Of a stretch of DNA of 20,083 bases, positions 1-8,680 are shown in pieces. Location: NCBI GenBank assembly GCA_001969505.1, contig LSSK01000145.1:1-20083 (forward strand), read 5' to 3'. Within the stretch, counting starts at the first letter, position 1; each line of letters begins with the position of its first letter. A program made the position numbers and the translations under genes. Below the pieces are notes generated by a model. The model was not told the origin of the DNA. It was given only the letters and a program-made list of their open reading frames with translations, and made no database searches. The stretch comes from Zancudomyces culisetae (taxonomy: Eukaryota > Kickxellomycota > Harpellomycetes > Harpellales > Legeriomycetaceae).

Positions 1-1831
1 CCCCCTGTATGCCGCGCCTGCCATGACTTCTTGCTCTTACACACCGCTTTCAAGAACGGAAGCAGCGCTGGAATTCCCAGTGCCGATGCCACCACCGAAA
101 ACGCTCGCGCTGTTGTGTTACGCACATACTCGTCAGTATGGTCGATATCTGGTCGCATTGTTGCTATCATTGTCGCAAGCCCTGCTGCCTTTGACAGATT
201 GCTGATAATCTCTCGCCCTTCCACCCGCGCATAGTAATCTTCATCTATCAGCAACGGCTCAATCACCACCAAAATCTTGTGTGTATACGGCCGCACCAAA
301 TCCCCGAGCTTGTACAGTACTCTGTCTATCACCTTCACCAGCAAATGCCGCTCTTGATCCTCCAGCGATGGTGCCATCAGTAGCGGCAGAATGTTGTTAA
401 ATAGCGGTCCTGCCCCATATCGCCGTGCATTCTCGCTCAATTCCCGCAGTCCTGATCGCCGCTGTTGTGGTGTTCCGTTCTTTACCTTCAACAGAATCTT
501 TTTGATGTCGCGATCCTTGATCTCTTCAGTACTCAGCTTCTCCTGTTCCTGTCCATCGAGTAACTTGCCAAAAAACTGCATGTCATCGTTTTTGAAAAAT
601 GGAAGTGCTCCTATCCCCGGAACTTCCCTAGTCACTCCATAATCTTGTCGTATATCCTCTTCCTGCATCATAAACCCTCCCGCTGCTGCTGCTCCTCCTG
701 CAAACGGTCCTGGTGTTGCCTGTAGCTTTCGTGCTGGTGTTCTGATTGCTATATATCCCTCTGGCTCTCTAAGTATCTCGTACCCTTCACTCGGTAACAG
801 CTGATCCAACTCCTCGTCAGTAAACAGCTTCACCCCTGCACTTACCCCTCCACTCGCCCCTGCTCCTCCATGCACTGGCGTTGTTAACCCAATATTTCCC
901 ATCGGTGTCGCCCCAAAGTCTTCATACACACCCTGTGTCACTACTGGCGTTTCGTCCCATCGCGACCGTGTCCGCTTTGGTGTTTCTTCATATATACTGC
1001 TCTCAACCTTGGGAGTTGCTTCTATATCCTTACCACTAATAACCTGTGGTGTTTGATCCCACCGGTTTTTACGTCGTGGTACTCGCATATCGACCTGTGT
1101 GCTGTCTGTCTCGCTACCACTCGTTGCCACTTCTCTCTCCATCTGGCCCACTTCTTTCTTTTTGCTCTCCACCTCTGTCTGCGTCACATCCCATCTGCGC
1201 TTTCTTCTCCCCCCAGTCTTCTCCTCCTCCTTTTCTTTTGCCGCAATCTCTCGTCGAATTTCCATCTCTTCTCGTTCCAACTGCACCTGCCGCATCGCCT
1301 CCGCATAGCTATACCCCGTCTCCCTCGCTCTATCTTGCTCTCCCTCTCCTACAACACCCCCCTCGTGTGCTGGTGTTTTAAACGCATCTATTCGCTCAGG
1401 TGATAACATTCTCAGTCGTCTACGTGCCTGGTACTCATTCTCCCGCTCCGCTATTACCCTATTTTCTTTTCCTGCTGCCTTGAACGGATCCTCTGCCTCT
1501 ACCTCCATTTCTTCCCTTGCCTCATCCATAAATGCTTGCACATCTACCTCGACTCGTTTATTTCCCTGCTTCATCTTTACCGACATTTCATCCTCCTCCT
1601 CTTCCCCTCCAATCGACGGCACATACCCCGCATATCGATTTTCACTGTCGTAAATATCTGTATCAAACGCCACCCCTCCTGTCAACGATATCCTACCCAT
1701 CGCACCCCCTTCACCTTCTACTTTTCCTTTACTTTTCGCTCGTGTTTTCTTTCCTACAATACAATTACAATTTATTCGGTTATCATCTCTTACTTTTATT
1801 GTTAAATTTCTTTTTACTTACCTTCAGACAT
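1..1831 (-). CDS. HSH155: Splicing factor 3B subunit 1 (SF3b155/Hsh155), 5' part, truncated by window edge
   Basis: This is the large HEAT-repeat scaffold of the SF3b complex in the U2 snRNP, which holds U2 on the intron branch point in the nucleus. I see two exons: a ten-base first exon at 1822-1831 (Met-Ser-Glu plus one base), a 68-bp intron at 1754-1821 (AAG|GTAAGT to TTGTAG), and exon 2 from 1753 to the edge, open throughout. About 587 residues are visible. Three U2AF-ligand motifs of the form basic-x-R-W-D have tryptophans near residues 191, 235 and 269, among scattered TP dipeptides. The SF3B6/p14-binding segment ending in RTPARKL is near 310-345, and HEAT repeats begin near 415 (NGTP, GAGPLFN, RVEGREIISNL, DEYVRNTTARAF, SWQARHTG). 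The human K700 hotspot region lies beyond the edge. A Met at 1700 is an alternative start, but the splice join is in frame and adds a basic N-terminus. The family call is certain; the tiny first exon is inferred. Confidence 0.95.
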
Positions 1832-2220
1832 TTCTTGTTGAATAAAGCCTCGGGTTATTATCTGATCTGCTTTACTTTATTGTTTACTGATTATTCTTTT
1901 GATTAAAAATACAAACGTAATTTTCAATTTTTTATTCACAATTTTTGGTTTTTTGTATCATCAACTGTCATCAATTCCAATACTTTATTCTTCAGCAGCA
2001 ACCTTCTTTTTCTTTGTTGTTTTAGTTGTCGAATTTTATTTACCAAGTACGCTACTTCTAGGTTTGCTTAATCCAAATTCAATATTTCATCTAATCTAAA
2101 TATTCGTTACATTGATTTACTAGACCTTGTAAAATTTTTTTTTTTGTATTATTATTTTTCGTTTTATTTTTTCGTCAACCGCGAATGAACTTTCTTGCTT
2201 TTCCTACGATAATTTTCTAT

Positions 2221-2235
2221 CTCTCTCTCTCTCTC
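2221..2235. repeat. (CT)7 microsatellite
   Basis: A short dinucleotide run lies within the pyrimidine-rich DNA upstream of HSH155. It is seen directly; any promoter role is speculative. Confidence 0.85.
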
Positions 2236-2274
2236 CATAAATCTTCAAATACTTCTGCACTTACGTTTTCTCCT

Positions 2275-2286
2275 CCCCCCCCCCCC
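2275..2286. repeat. C12 homopolymer tract
   Basis: Twelve consecutive cytosines sit in otherwise AT-rich DNA. A matching G11 run lies in an intron of the transporter gene near 11767. The exact length could be affected by sequencing error. Confidence 0.8.
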
Positions 2287-3799
2287 AATCCGTCCCAAGT
2301 CGTATAATTTGCTAAATATCCGCATTTATAACATAAAAAAATTTTCCTTTTTCATTTATTTTGCCAAATACATTCACTTATGTAAATGCTAGTAAATAAA
2401 TCCGGCTAGACAAGAGAACTAATAAACAACCCAAAATCTCATATTTTTACTTGGATTATTTCCACTGATCACTTTTCAAGATTCGACTATCTCTTTTTAG
2501 GCAAAGAATAAAATGTTTTTGCTCCTCATATAAAACTCAAACATAAACTATCTGGTTCTTTTTATTCATCATATATCTATTCAACTTTATTTTCCGCTTT
2601 ATTTCATTGCATTACACTGCATAACGAGAATACCTTTTTGTAGACCATCATCATAATATCTATACTTTGTACTTGATAATCTTACCCCTTATTATATACA
2701 TTTATTTTGATACATGTTTTTAGTATACACTCAACACATATTTAATCACTATTTGCAAGTTATGCCGGCCAGTTCTATTTTACACAAATCTTATTATCAC
2801 TTTTTTTGCTCTTTGTGCGATTACTATGGATCATTCTATACCAGTCCTTACTTTTTAATTCTACAACAGTCTCTAATAGCTCTTTACAAGCATCCTTCTA
2901 AATCATATCGCATAATAAAATACATTTGAAGGCTTTATCATTTCCTCTGCTATCGCTATATAAAACAAATGATATGCCCAAAGCTTTTTTCTTAAATCTG
3001 CCTGTTTCTTGTTTTTTGTCTACTATCTAAGTATTCGCAAATAACAACCACTATCGTAGATATTTCATTTGCTTATAGCCCTCCGTCCAATAATCGTTTT
3101 CTTGCTTTATAATTAATCACTTTCCGCTCTCTCTAAATTCCATCGCTAATTTCCCCAGTATTTCTTTACTCACTCCCGCTTTTTATTTTCCCTTTAGTTT
3201 TTTCATTTTTTTTATCATTTACTTGCTTATCCGTTTTATTCTCAGATTGCATTACTAAAAATTTTTTTTGTACTTACATTAGCTTTAATAGTTTGCCAAA
3301 AACCTATAGCCATTACCGTAACATAAATGGCAATAGATAAAGTTTCAGATGCAAAAAATATAAACAAAAAAGCTTTGGTTTAATTAATTTACGTTATAAT
3401 GTCATCTAACATCCAATTCCCACCGGCTTCCGCCACTCAGTTGACGATTACACGCCTGTATTTTTTGGGCTTTTTTCCGAAACCATCCTTGATCGCCCTT
3501 TTAAAAAAAAAAGCAAATTGTAATCAAACACAATGATAAAAATTAAACGTGCACAGTCAATTATTTTGCAATTCATCATTGTTTTATTTTCACCTTCCTA
3601 CCCATTCCCCCTCCCCTTCCTCTCGTTTCTCTCCTTTTTCCCTCTTGTAAATTTTTTTTTTCAAGTACTTGAAAAAATTATAAAACTATAAACATTAATT
3701 GTGACTTTCTTAATACTCTTGTTTTTTTGTTTTTGTTTTTATTCGAGGTTTTCTCTTAAACTAACACTATAACACGAAAAATAATAATAATCCATAACC

Positions 3800-5310
3800 A
3801 TGCTTTCACGAACCGTTGGCTCAAGATCAGTAAACAAAGGTAACTAATCTCGACATTAATCTCCAATCCTCATGACCCCACATCAATCCACGCTGCCTCA
3901 ATCCACCTCGCCAATTTCCAGCCAGGTTTACCAATTTATTGTGTACAATACCTTCGATTATAAAATAAACAAAGAAAGTTCTTGGGTGAGGTCGTATGGA
4001 TAGAGAGTAAAATGAAAGCGTATCTACATATATTGACAGATATAGGGTTTTTAGGTTGGCGGCTACTAATCTCATACTAAAAAAATTACACTTTGTACGT
4101 ATAAAATAGTCTGCCAAAGAGGTCTTTCAACCTCTGTAAAGCTCCAAGGCTATTCAGATACTCTAAAGAACCTTGCAATTAACAAAAACACCAAAGCTAT
4201 TTTCCAAGGAATCACCGGAAAACAAGTAATTAGCCCAACGCCACTTCTATACCATACTTAGCCGACATTCACATTATATACCTGTGTCGCTTATGATGTA
4301 CCATTTACAAACTTCAAGTATAAATATTCAACAAAAATAAATAAATGAATAGGGTATGCTTCAGGCAAGATTGTCAAAAGAATACGGAACCAACCTCGTC
4401 GGAGGTGTATCACCAAAGAAGGCTGGTGAAACCATTCTTGGTGTTCCTGTATATGGATCAGTAGCTGATGTAAATTCATTTATATTACCTTATAAAAATC
4501 TTAACCTCCAAACACTATTAATAACACAATTGGACAACATATCGTTACCACTAACGTGTTATATCTTTACACACGCAAATTTAGGCTGTAAAACACGAAA
4601 AGCCAGACGCCACAGTGATATTTGTTCCTCCAGCATTCACATCCGGAGCTATTTTGGAAGCAATTGAAAATGAAGTTGGATTGATTGTAGCTATCACCGA
4701 AGGTGTCCCTCAACACGATATGGCCAAAGTTGTATCTGCACTGAAACAACAAAGCAAGTCCAGATTGTTGGGACCAAATTGCCCAGGAATCATCAAACCA
4801 GGTGGATGCAGACTTGGAATTATGCCTGGCCATATCCACACTCCAGGAAAAATCGGAATTGTTTCACGATCAGGTACTCTCACATACGAGGCTGTCGACC
4901 AAACCACAAGGTGCGGACTGGGTCAATCTTTGGTTATTGGAATTGGTGGTGATCCATTCCACGGAACAAGCTTTGTTGATGGTGTCGAACTCTTCTTGAA
5001 CGATCCAGAAACCGAAGGTATTATTCTCATTGGTGAAATTGGTGGAGATGAAGAAGAAAAGGCAGCTCGCTACCTAATTGAACACAACCTCACCCGCAAG
5101 AACCCCAAGCCTGTTGTCTCATTTATCACTGGTGTAAGTGCACCTCCAGGCCGTCGTATGGGTCACGCTGGTGCCATCGTTTCTGGTGGAAGTGGCGGTG
5201 CTGAAAACAAGATCAAGGCTCTGGAAGCAGCCCAGGTCAGAGTATCCAGATCCCCAGCTTTGCTAGGTGAGATGATGGTCCAATACATGAAAGATCTCAA
5301 CTTACTTTAA
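3800..5310 (+). CDS. LSC1: Succinyl-CoA ligase alpha subunit, mitochondrial
   Basis: This is the alpha subunit of the TCA-cycle enzyme that converts succinyl-CoA and NDP to succinate and NTP in the mitochondrial matrix; it works with a beta subunit (Lsc2) not present here. Exons are 3800-3839, 4110-4225, 4353-4469 and 4585-5310, giving 332 residues, close to the roughly 330 of yeast Lsc1. The introns (270, 127 and 115 bp) begin GTAACT, GTAATT and GTAAAT and all end in TAG; a TACTAAT branch-like motif lies at 4064-4070 in the first. Residues 1 to about 30 are basic and Ser/Thr-rich, as in a mitochondrial presequence. The CoA-binding part carries FQGITGKQG (45-53). GPNCPG (154-159), SRSGTLTYE (185-193) and GEIGG (241-245) follow. 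The phosphorylated histidine is His285 in RRMGHAGA. The [12 protein letters not shown] form resembles the general eukaryotic type rather than the S. cerevisiae variant. The gene is complete. Confidence 0.96.
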
Positions 5311-5555
5311 GCATTTTCCTACAATCACATTTCCTGTTTTTGTGTTTTATTTTCCTTTACTTTTATATATTTTCGTTGTTAATCCATGCTTTAAATGAGG
5401 AAATAAAAATAAACTACAAACAGTAGAAATATGCTAACGCATTGAATGCTTTTTTTTCAACAAAAAAAAAATGATAAAGAGTAAAAAGCTTTAAAGATTC
5501 TATGCATTCTTATTTACACTTTTGTTTCTCCAAATCTGCCCCGGACTATCGTATG
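5311..5555. other. Convergent 3' region between LSC1 and PHO85
   Basis: This short AT-rich spacer is shared by two converging genes. An AATAAA-type sequence at about 5400-5412 on the plus strand could direct LSC1 polyadenylation. Homopolymer T and A runs at about 5450-5470 are the only other structure I see. Confidence 0.5.
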
Positions 5556-6812
5556 TTAGATTTGGCGATATCCCTGGTACCCTTGTCCATGCTGATACTG
5601 CAATTGCTGTTGTGCTCGGATGTGCAATTGCTGTTGTTGTTGTTGCTGCTGTTGCTGCTGCTGTTGTTGTTGTTGTTGTTGCTGTTGTTGCTGTTGTTGT
5701 TGTTGTTGTAAAAGCTGCTGGTGCTGTTTCTGTTGTTGATAGTACTGGTTCTGGACTTGCTGAGCTTGCTGCGTTTGTTGTTGCTGCAATTGCGCCTGTA
5801 ACTGGTACTGGAGATGGTGTGACAGCGTCTGTTGCTGTGCTGGTTGCTGAGTACCAATCGCCTGCTGGTGCTGCTGTGAAGGCTGAATCTGAGTTGGAAC
5901 CTGGGCTTGAGTTTGGGCCTGAGTTTGAACTCCTGGCCTCAGCGACAACAGAATGTCATTAAAGTATGGATGTCTCAACGCATCTCGTGCTGTAATTCGC
6001 TTGCTGGGCATGCACTGGAGAAATCTACTTAGTAGGTCCAGCCCAAGTGCATCAATAGTTGGTACATAACTCCTCAGGTTTTGTGGTGGATACATTCGGA
6101 AATCTTTCCTCCAATTTAAAAGGTCAGATACTCCCGGCCAGGTCGCCTCGGTAGGTGTCCCCAATATTCTGAATATTTTTTGCAATTGATCCTCGTTGCT
6201 TGCCCCCGTAAACAATGGCATTCCTGTGTACATCTCCGCCATAATACATCCTGCAGACCAAATATCAATGCTCGAATTATAGTTTCTTGAGCCTAGCAAT
6301 ACATCTGGAGGCCTGTACCATAACGTAACTACTTCACTAGAAAAGCTTACTACTGGGATTCCTGTTGTTCTTGCCAACCCAAAATCTGCTATTTTTAATT
6401 GCCCATTGTGTACCAACAAATTTTGCGGCTTCAAATCCCGATGCAAAACTTTATACTCGTGACAATACTCCATTCCACTTATCAATTGATACATGAACCA
6501 CTTGATGGTAAATGGATCTAAGGCTCCTCTATTCCCATTGTTATCCATATATTTCTTAAGATCCTGCCCCATAAATTCAAAAACAAGCATCAATTTCGTA
6601 TCTGTATGCACTACGTCTAGTAACCTTATGACATTTGGATGCTCCAACTCCTTCATCAGCGATATCTCTCTTATCGCTGTTGAAGGTGCACCTTCTTCGG
6701 GATCTAGCGATATTTCTTTAAGCGCCACAATCTCACCCCTCTTGTTTTTTCCTTTAAATACCGTCGCGTATGTACCCTCCCCTAACTGCTCCAATTTTTG
6801 ATAACTATCCAT
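5556..6812 (-). CDS. PHO85: Pho85-type cyclin-dependent kinase with polyglutamine tail
   Basis: This is a cyclin-dependent Ser/Thr kinase of the Pho85/Cdk5 class, which with Pcl-type cyclins regulates phosphate, glycogen and cell-cycle responses in fungi. It is a single exon of 418 residues. The kinase domain spans about 4-285: glycine loop GEGTYA 11-16 with Tyr15, catalytic Lys32, PSTAIRE 43-49, HRDLKPQN 124-131, DFG 143-145, and activation loop [14 protein letters not shown] 157-170, where Ser158 replaces the Cdk2 Thr160. The [11 protein letters not shown] form and [10 protein letters not shown] favour Pho85 over Cdc28. Residues 286-418 form a tail made mostly of Gln with Thr, Ala, His and Tyr, including 27 uninterrupted Gln at 369-395. 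S. cerevisiae Pho85 is about 305 residues, so the tail is an addition. The gene is convergent with LSC1. All catalytic residues are intact. Confidence 0.93.
   Translation of the reverse strand: MDSYQKLEQLGEGTYATVFKGKNKRGEIVALKEISLDPEEGAPSTAIREISLMKELEHPNVIRLLDVVHTDTKLMLVFEFMGQDLKKYMDNNGNRGALDPFTIKWFMYQLISGMEYCHEYKVLHRDLKPQNLLVHNGQLKIADFGLARTTGIPVVSFSSEVVTLWYRPPDVLLGSRNYNSSIDIWSAGCIMAEMYTGMPLFTGASNEDQLQKIFRILGTPTEATWPGVSDLLNWRKDFRMYPPQNLRSYVPTIDALGLDLLSRFLQCMPSKRITARDALRHPYFNDILLSLRPGVQTQAQTQAQVPTQIQPSQQHQQAIGTQQPAQQQTLSHHLQYQLQAQLQQQQTQQAQQVQNQYYQQQKQHQQLLQQQQQQQQQQQQQQQQQQQQQQQQQQQLHIRAQQQLQYQHGQGYQGYRQI
5628..5708 (-). repeat. CAA/CAG trinucleotide repeat encoding 27 Gln
   Basis: 27 consecutive Gln codons within PHO85 mix CAA and CAG, so the DNA is an imperfect repeat. 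Mixed codons usually mean lower slippage than a pure CAG run. The open frames on the opposite strand here (poly-Leu, poly-Val/Ala) are by-products of the repeat. Confidence 0.95.
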
Positions 6813-7897
6813 TTTCTTTTAAACAGCTGGTCTTGAATCCTATTAAATCCCGACTAAAATTTATTTCTTATTCCACTGTATGTGTCTATGTATACATATA
6901 CGTATATCTATATATGGACGTACACACAAGCTAATGAATGAGCGAGCAAGTTGTCGTATTATACTTGTTTACTACTTCGCTCTTTGTCCCTCTGAATGTT
7001 TATGCTGAGTCCCTAATATATGAGGTTTGTAATCTAGTCTGAGCCAAGTATTGTACAGGTTCAAGTTAATTTGTATTTTGCTCTTTTTAGTTTTCCTTGT
7101 TACAACTCATCAATTATTTAGTTATACATCTTTCAAAAACATAAACAGAAAATATTTGTAGAATGTATGGTATATGCTTCAAAATGCGTCTATTTTTTAT
7201 TTTTAGACCTTTTTCGATAACTTGGCAGCCTTCTTTCGCCTGCTGTTCTTTTCATTTCTCCCATTTTAACGGGCAATTAAAATCAACTAGGGAATTTACT
7301 TTAACCCGCAGCAATTCATTGAAAATAATACATGTTTCTGTTCATTGGTGTTATTCTTGGTTTCTAATATTGATAAAACCCAGACCTTTAAAAGCACCCT
7401 ACTCCTTTTATTTAGCCTTCCCCTCCTCCAGTTAATATTAACTATTCGTGTATGTGTGAATTTCATTGCCTAACTTACAGAATAGACTCTCGTTAAGAGT
7501 CTAATATTAGTTAATTCATTTTCCATTTTACCACACCTAACAGAACCCACTACCACCCCTCATCTGACCCGGTTTTTGATGACTTTAAAGTATTATAATC
7601 TCTCTTCCTTTACAATAAAATTGTATATACTATCAGCATAAACCAAATGTAAAGAACTGTAAGATTCTGAGTTTATCATCAGCGCTTTGTAAACAATTAT
7701 TTTATAGTAGTGTATCACTCTATACGTAGCCACTTTTCTTGACAATATTCTCCTGCACCCCACCTCCATTTTTTTATTTTTTTTCTCTTCACTTTAAAAA
7801 TAACATCTTTGTAATTCATTATTAGAGTAGAACTGTATTCAGTATAAGTACTAAACGGAATTACAAAATAAAAGTAAAACTTTTTGCAGAGCCGATT
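6813..7897. other. Intergenic region upstream of PHO85
   Basis: About 1.1 kb of AT-rich DNA separates the PHO85 start from the 3' end of the next minus-strand gene. I see no supported gene. A TATA-rich, partly palindromic stretch lies at about 6890-6915, within 110 bp of the PHO85 start, and a small hairpin lies at 7483-7503. No CACGTG Pho4-type site was noticed. Confidence 0.5.
7483..7503. repeat. Perfect 8-bp inverted repeat, 5-base loop
   Basis: TAGACTCT and AGAGTCTA flank the loop CGTTA. It is followed by the palindrome CTAATATTAG at 7501-7510. It could be a hairpin or a symmetric protein-binding site; nothing in the context decides. Confidence 0.6.
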
Positions 7898-8680
7898 CTA
7901 CTTTTCATGTTTTTTCCGGGATGTTGTTACAAGCTGCGTAATAAACATCAATACTACCACCATCCCCAAAGCTACAAAGGCAACTACAGTTGAGGTTGAC
8001 ATTTGATTATCTTGCTCGCCGATTGCAACAATAAATCTTGTAACCACATAGTAGAAGTCTGTAAAATAATATATACTTGATCCATATACTGCCAAAAATC
8101 CGCCGTTTACCGCAAATATGTACATATCCCCAATATCATTGTAATAATACAAGACTGCTGAAACAACAACCGAGTATAAAAATAATATCACTATGTGAAA
8201 CACCAGGCCTACTTCATCTCGCGGTATATAGTTGAGTACAAGTATTGAGGTAACAAATATACCAAGCAAATAGTGTAATGCGTTCCCAATGCAATCGTAG
8301 GTGATGGAAATCAATCCAGCAAGCAAAGTAATAAATATCAAGATAATTGCATACACCAAGATATAAGATTTATCTATTCCAGCGGCGTTGACTATACTAC
8401 ATATTATCATCACTGTGACAAGAAAAGTGAAGGTAGCGCCTGAAACAAATATTGACACTGTTTTATTTCTCAACCCAATAAACCCGACCACCATTCCAGC
8501 GATAAAAAGCAACATTAAGGATGAATTGATTAGTGTAAACTCATTTTCCGTTTTACTTTTCACAACCATTTCTTCCACTTTTTCTGTTGCTGATACTTGT
8601 ATGACCATGAATGTACACATCAACAAAAACAACACTACCATTCCACTGTACTTCTCTGACCTCTCCTTATGATTATACAT
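7898..8680 (-). CDS. Predicted signal-peptide plus seven-TM membrane protein, DUF4203/TM7SF3-like layout
   Basis: I do not recognise a named gene. The 260-residue product has a hydrophobic signal sequence (about 13-31, possible cleavage after VSA), a short polar segment with one possible N-glycosylation site (Asn52-Ser-Ser), then seven hydrophobic segments near 55-70, 75-98, 106-127, 135-152, 158-180, 187-205 and 231-251, and a short basic tail ending RKKHEK. The first two helices contain small-residue patterns (AGMVVGFIGL, VSGATF) and are followed by very hydrophobic helices. This layout, signal peptide plus a TM1-7 bundle, resembles the TM7SF3/TMEM198 (DUF4203) group, but no diagnostic motif settles it. 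The end RKKHEK is basic but not an exact KKXX retrieval signal. The single open frame with conserved hydrophobic periodicity makes it a real gene. It is probably a secretory-pathway or vacuolar membrane protein; its function is unknown. Confidence 0.75.
   Translation of the reverse strand: MYNHKERSEKYSGMVVLFLLMCTFMVIQVSATEKVEEMVVKSKTENEFTLINSSLMLLFIAGMVVGFIGLRNKTVSIFVSGATFTFLVTVMIICSIVNAAGIDKSYILVYAIILIFITLLAGLISITYDCIGNALHYLLGIFVTSILVLNYIPRDEVGLVFHIVILFLYSVVVSAVLYYYNDIGDMYIFAVNGGFLAVYGSSIYYFTDFYYVVTRFIVAIGEQDNQMSTSTVVAFVALGMVVVLMFITQLVTTSRKKHEK

Larger units (their letters stand above)
1832..3799. other. Gene-free divergent region between HSH155 and LSC1
   Basis: This stretch of nearly 2 kb should hold the promoters of both flanking genes. 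No convincing coding region is visible; the small open frames lack codon character. The plus strand is strongly T/C-rich up to about 3300, with a (CT)7 run and a C12 tract. Nearer LSC1 there is a pyrimidine block at about 3592-3655, a common feature of fungal promoters. CCAAT boxes at about 3086 and at 3413-3417 could be HAP-complex sites, which would suit a respiratory gene, but this is inference. An AT-rich TATA-like stretch lies near 3675-3690. Confidence 0.6.

Noticed and set aside
1046-1403. Overlapping plus-strand frames of 111 and 116 residues
   Set aside because: They lie antisense to HSH155 coding sequence, are rich in Ser/Pro/Leu as expected of the reverse of purine-rich codons, and show no family features.
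3827-4117. A 96-residue minus-strand frame
   Set aside because: It covers LSC1 intron 1 and parts of exons 1 and 2 on the opposite strand, with no coding character.
5502-5962. Plus-strand frames with long Leu, Val and Ala runs
   Set aside because: They are the reverse of the PHO85 glutamine repeat, not genes.
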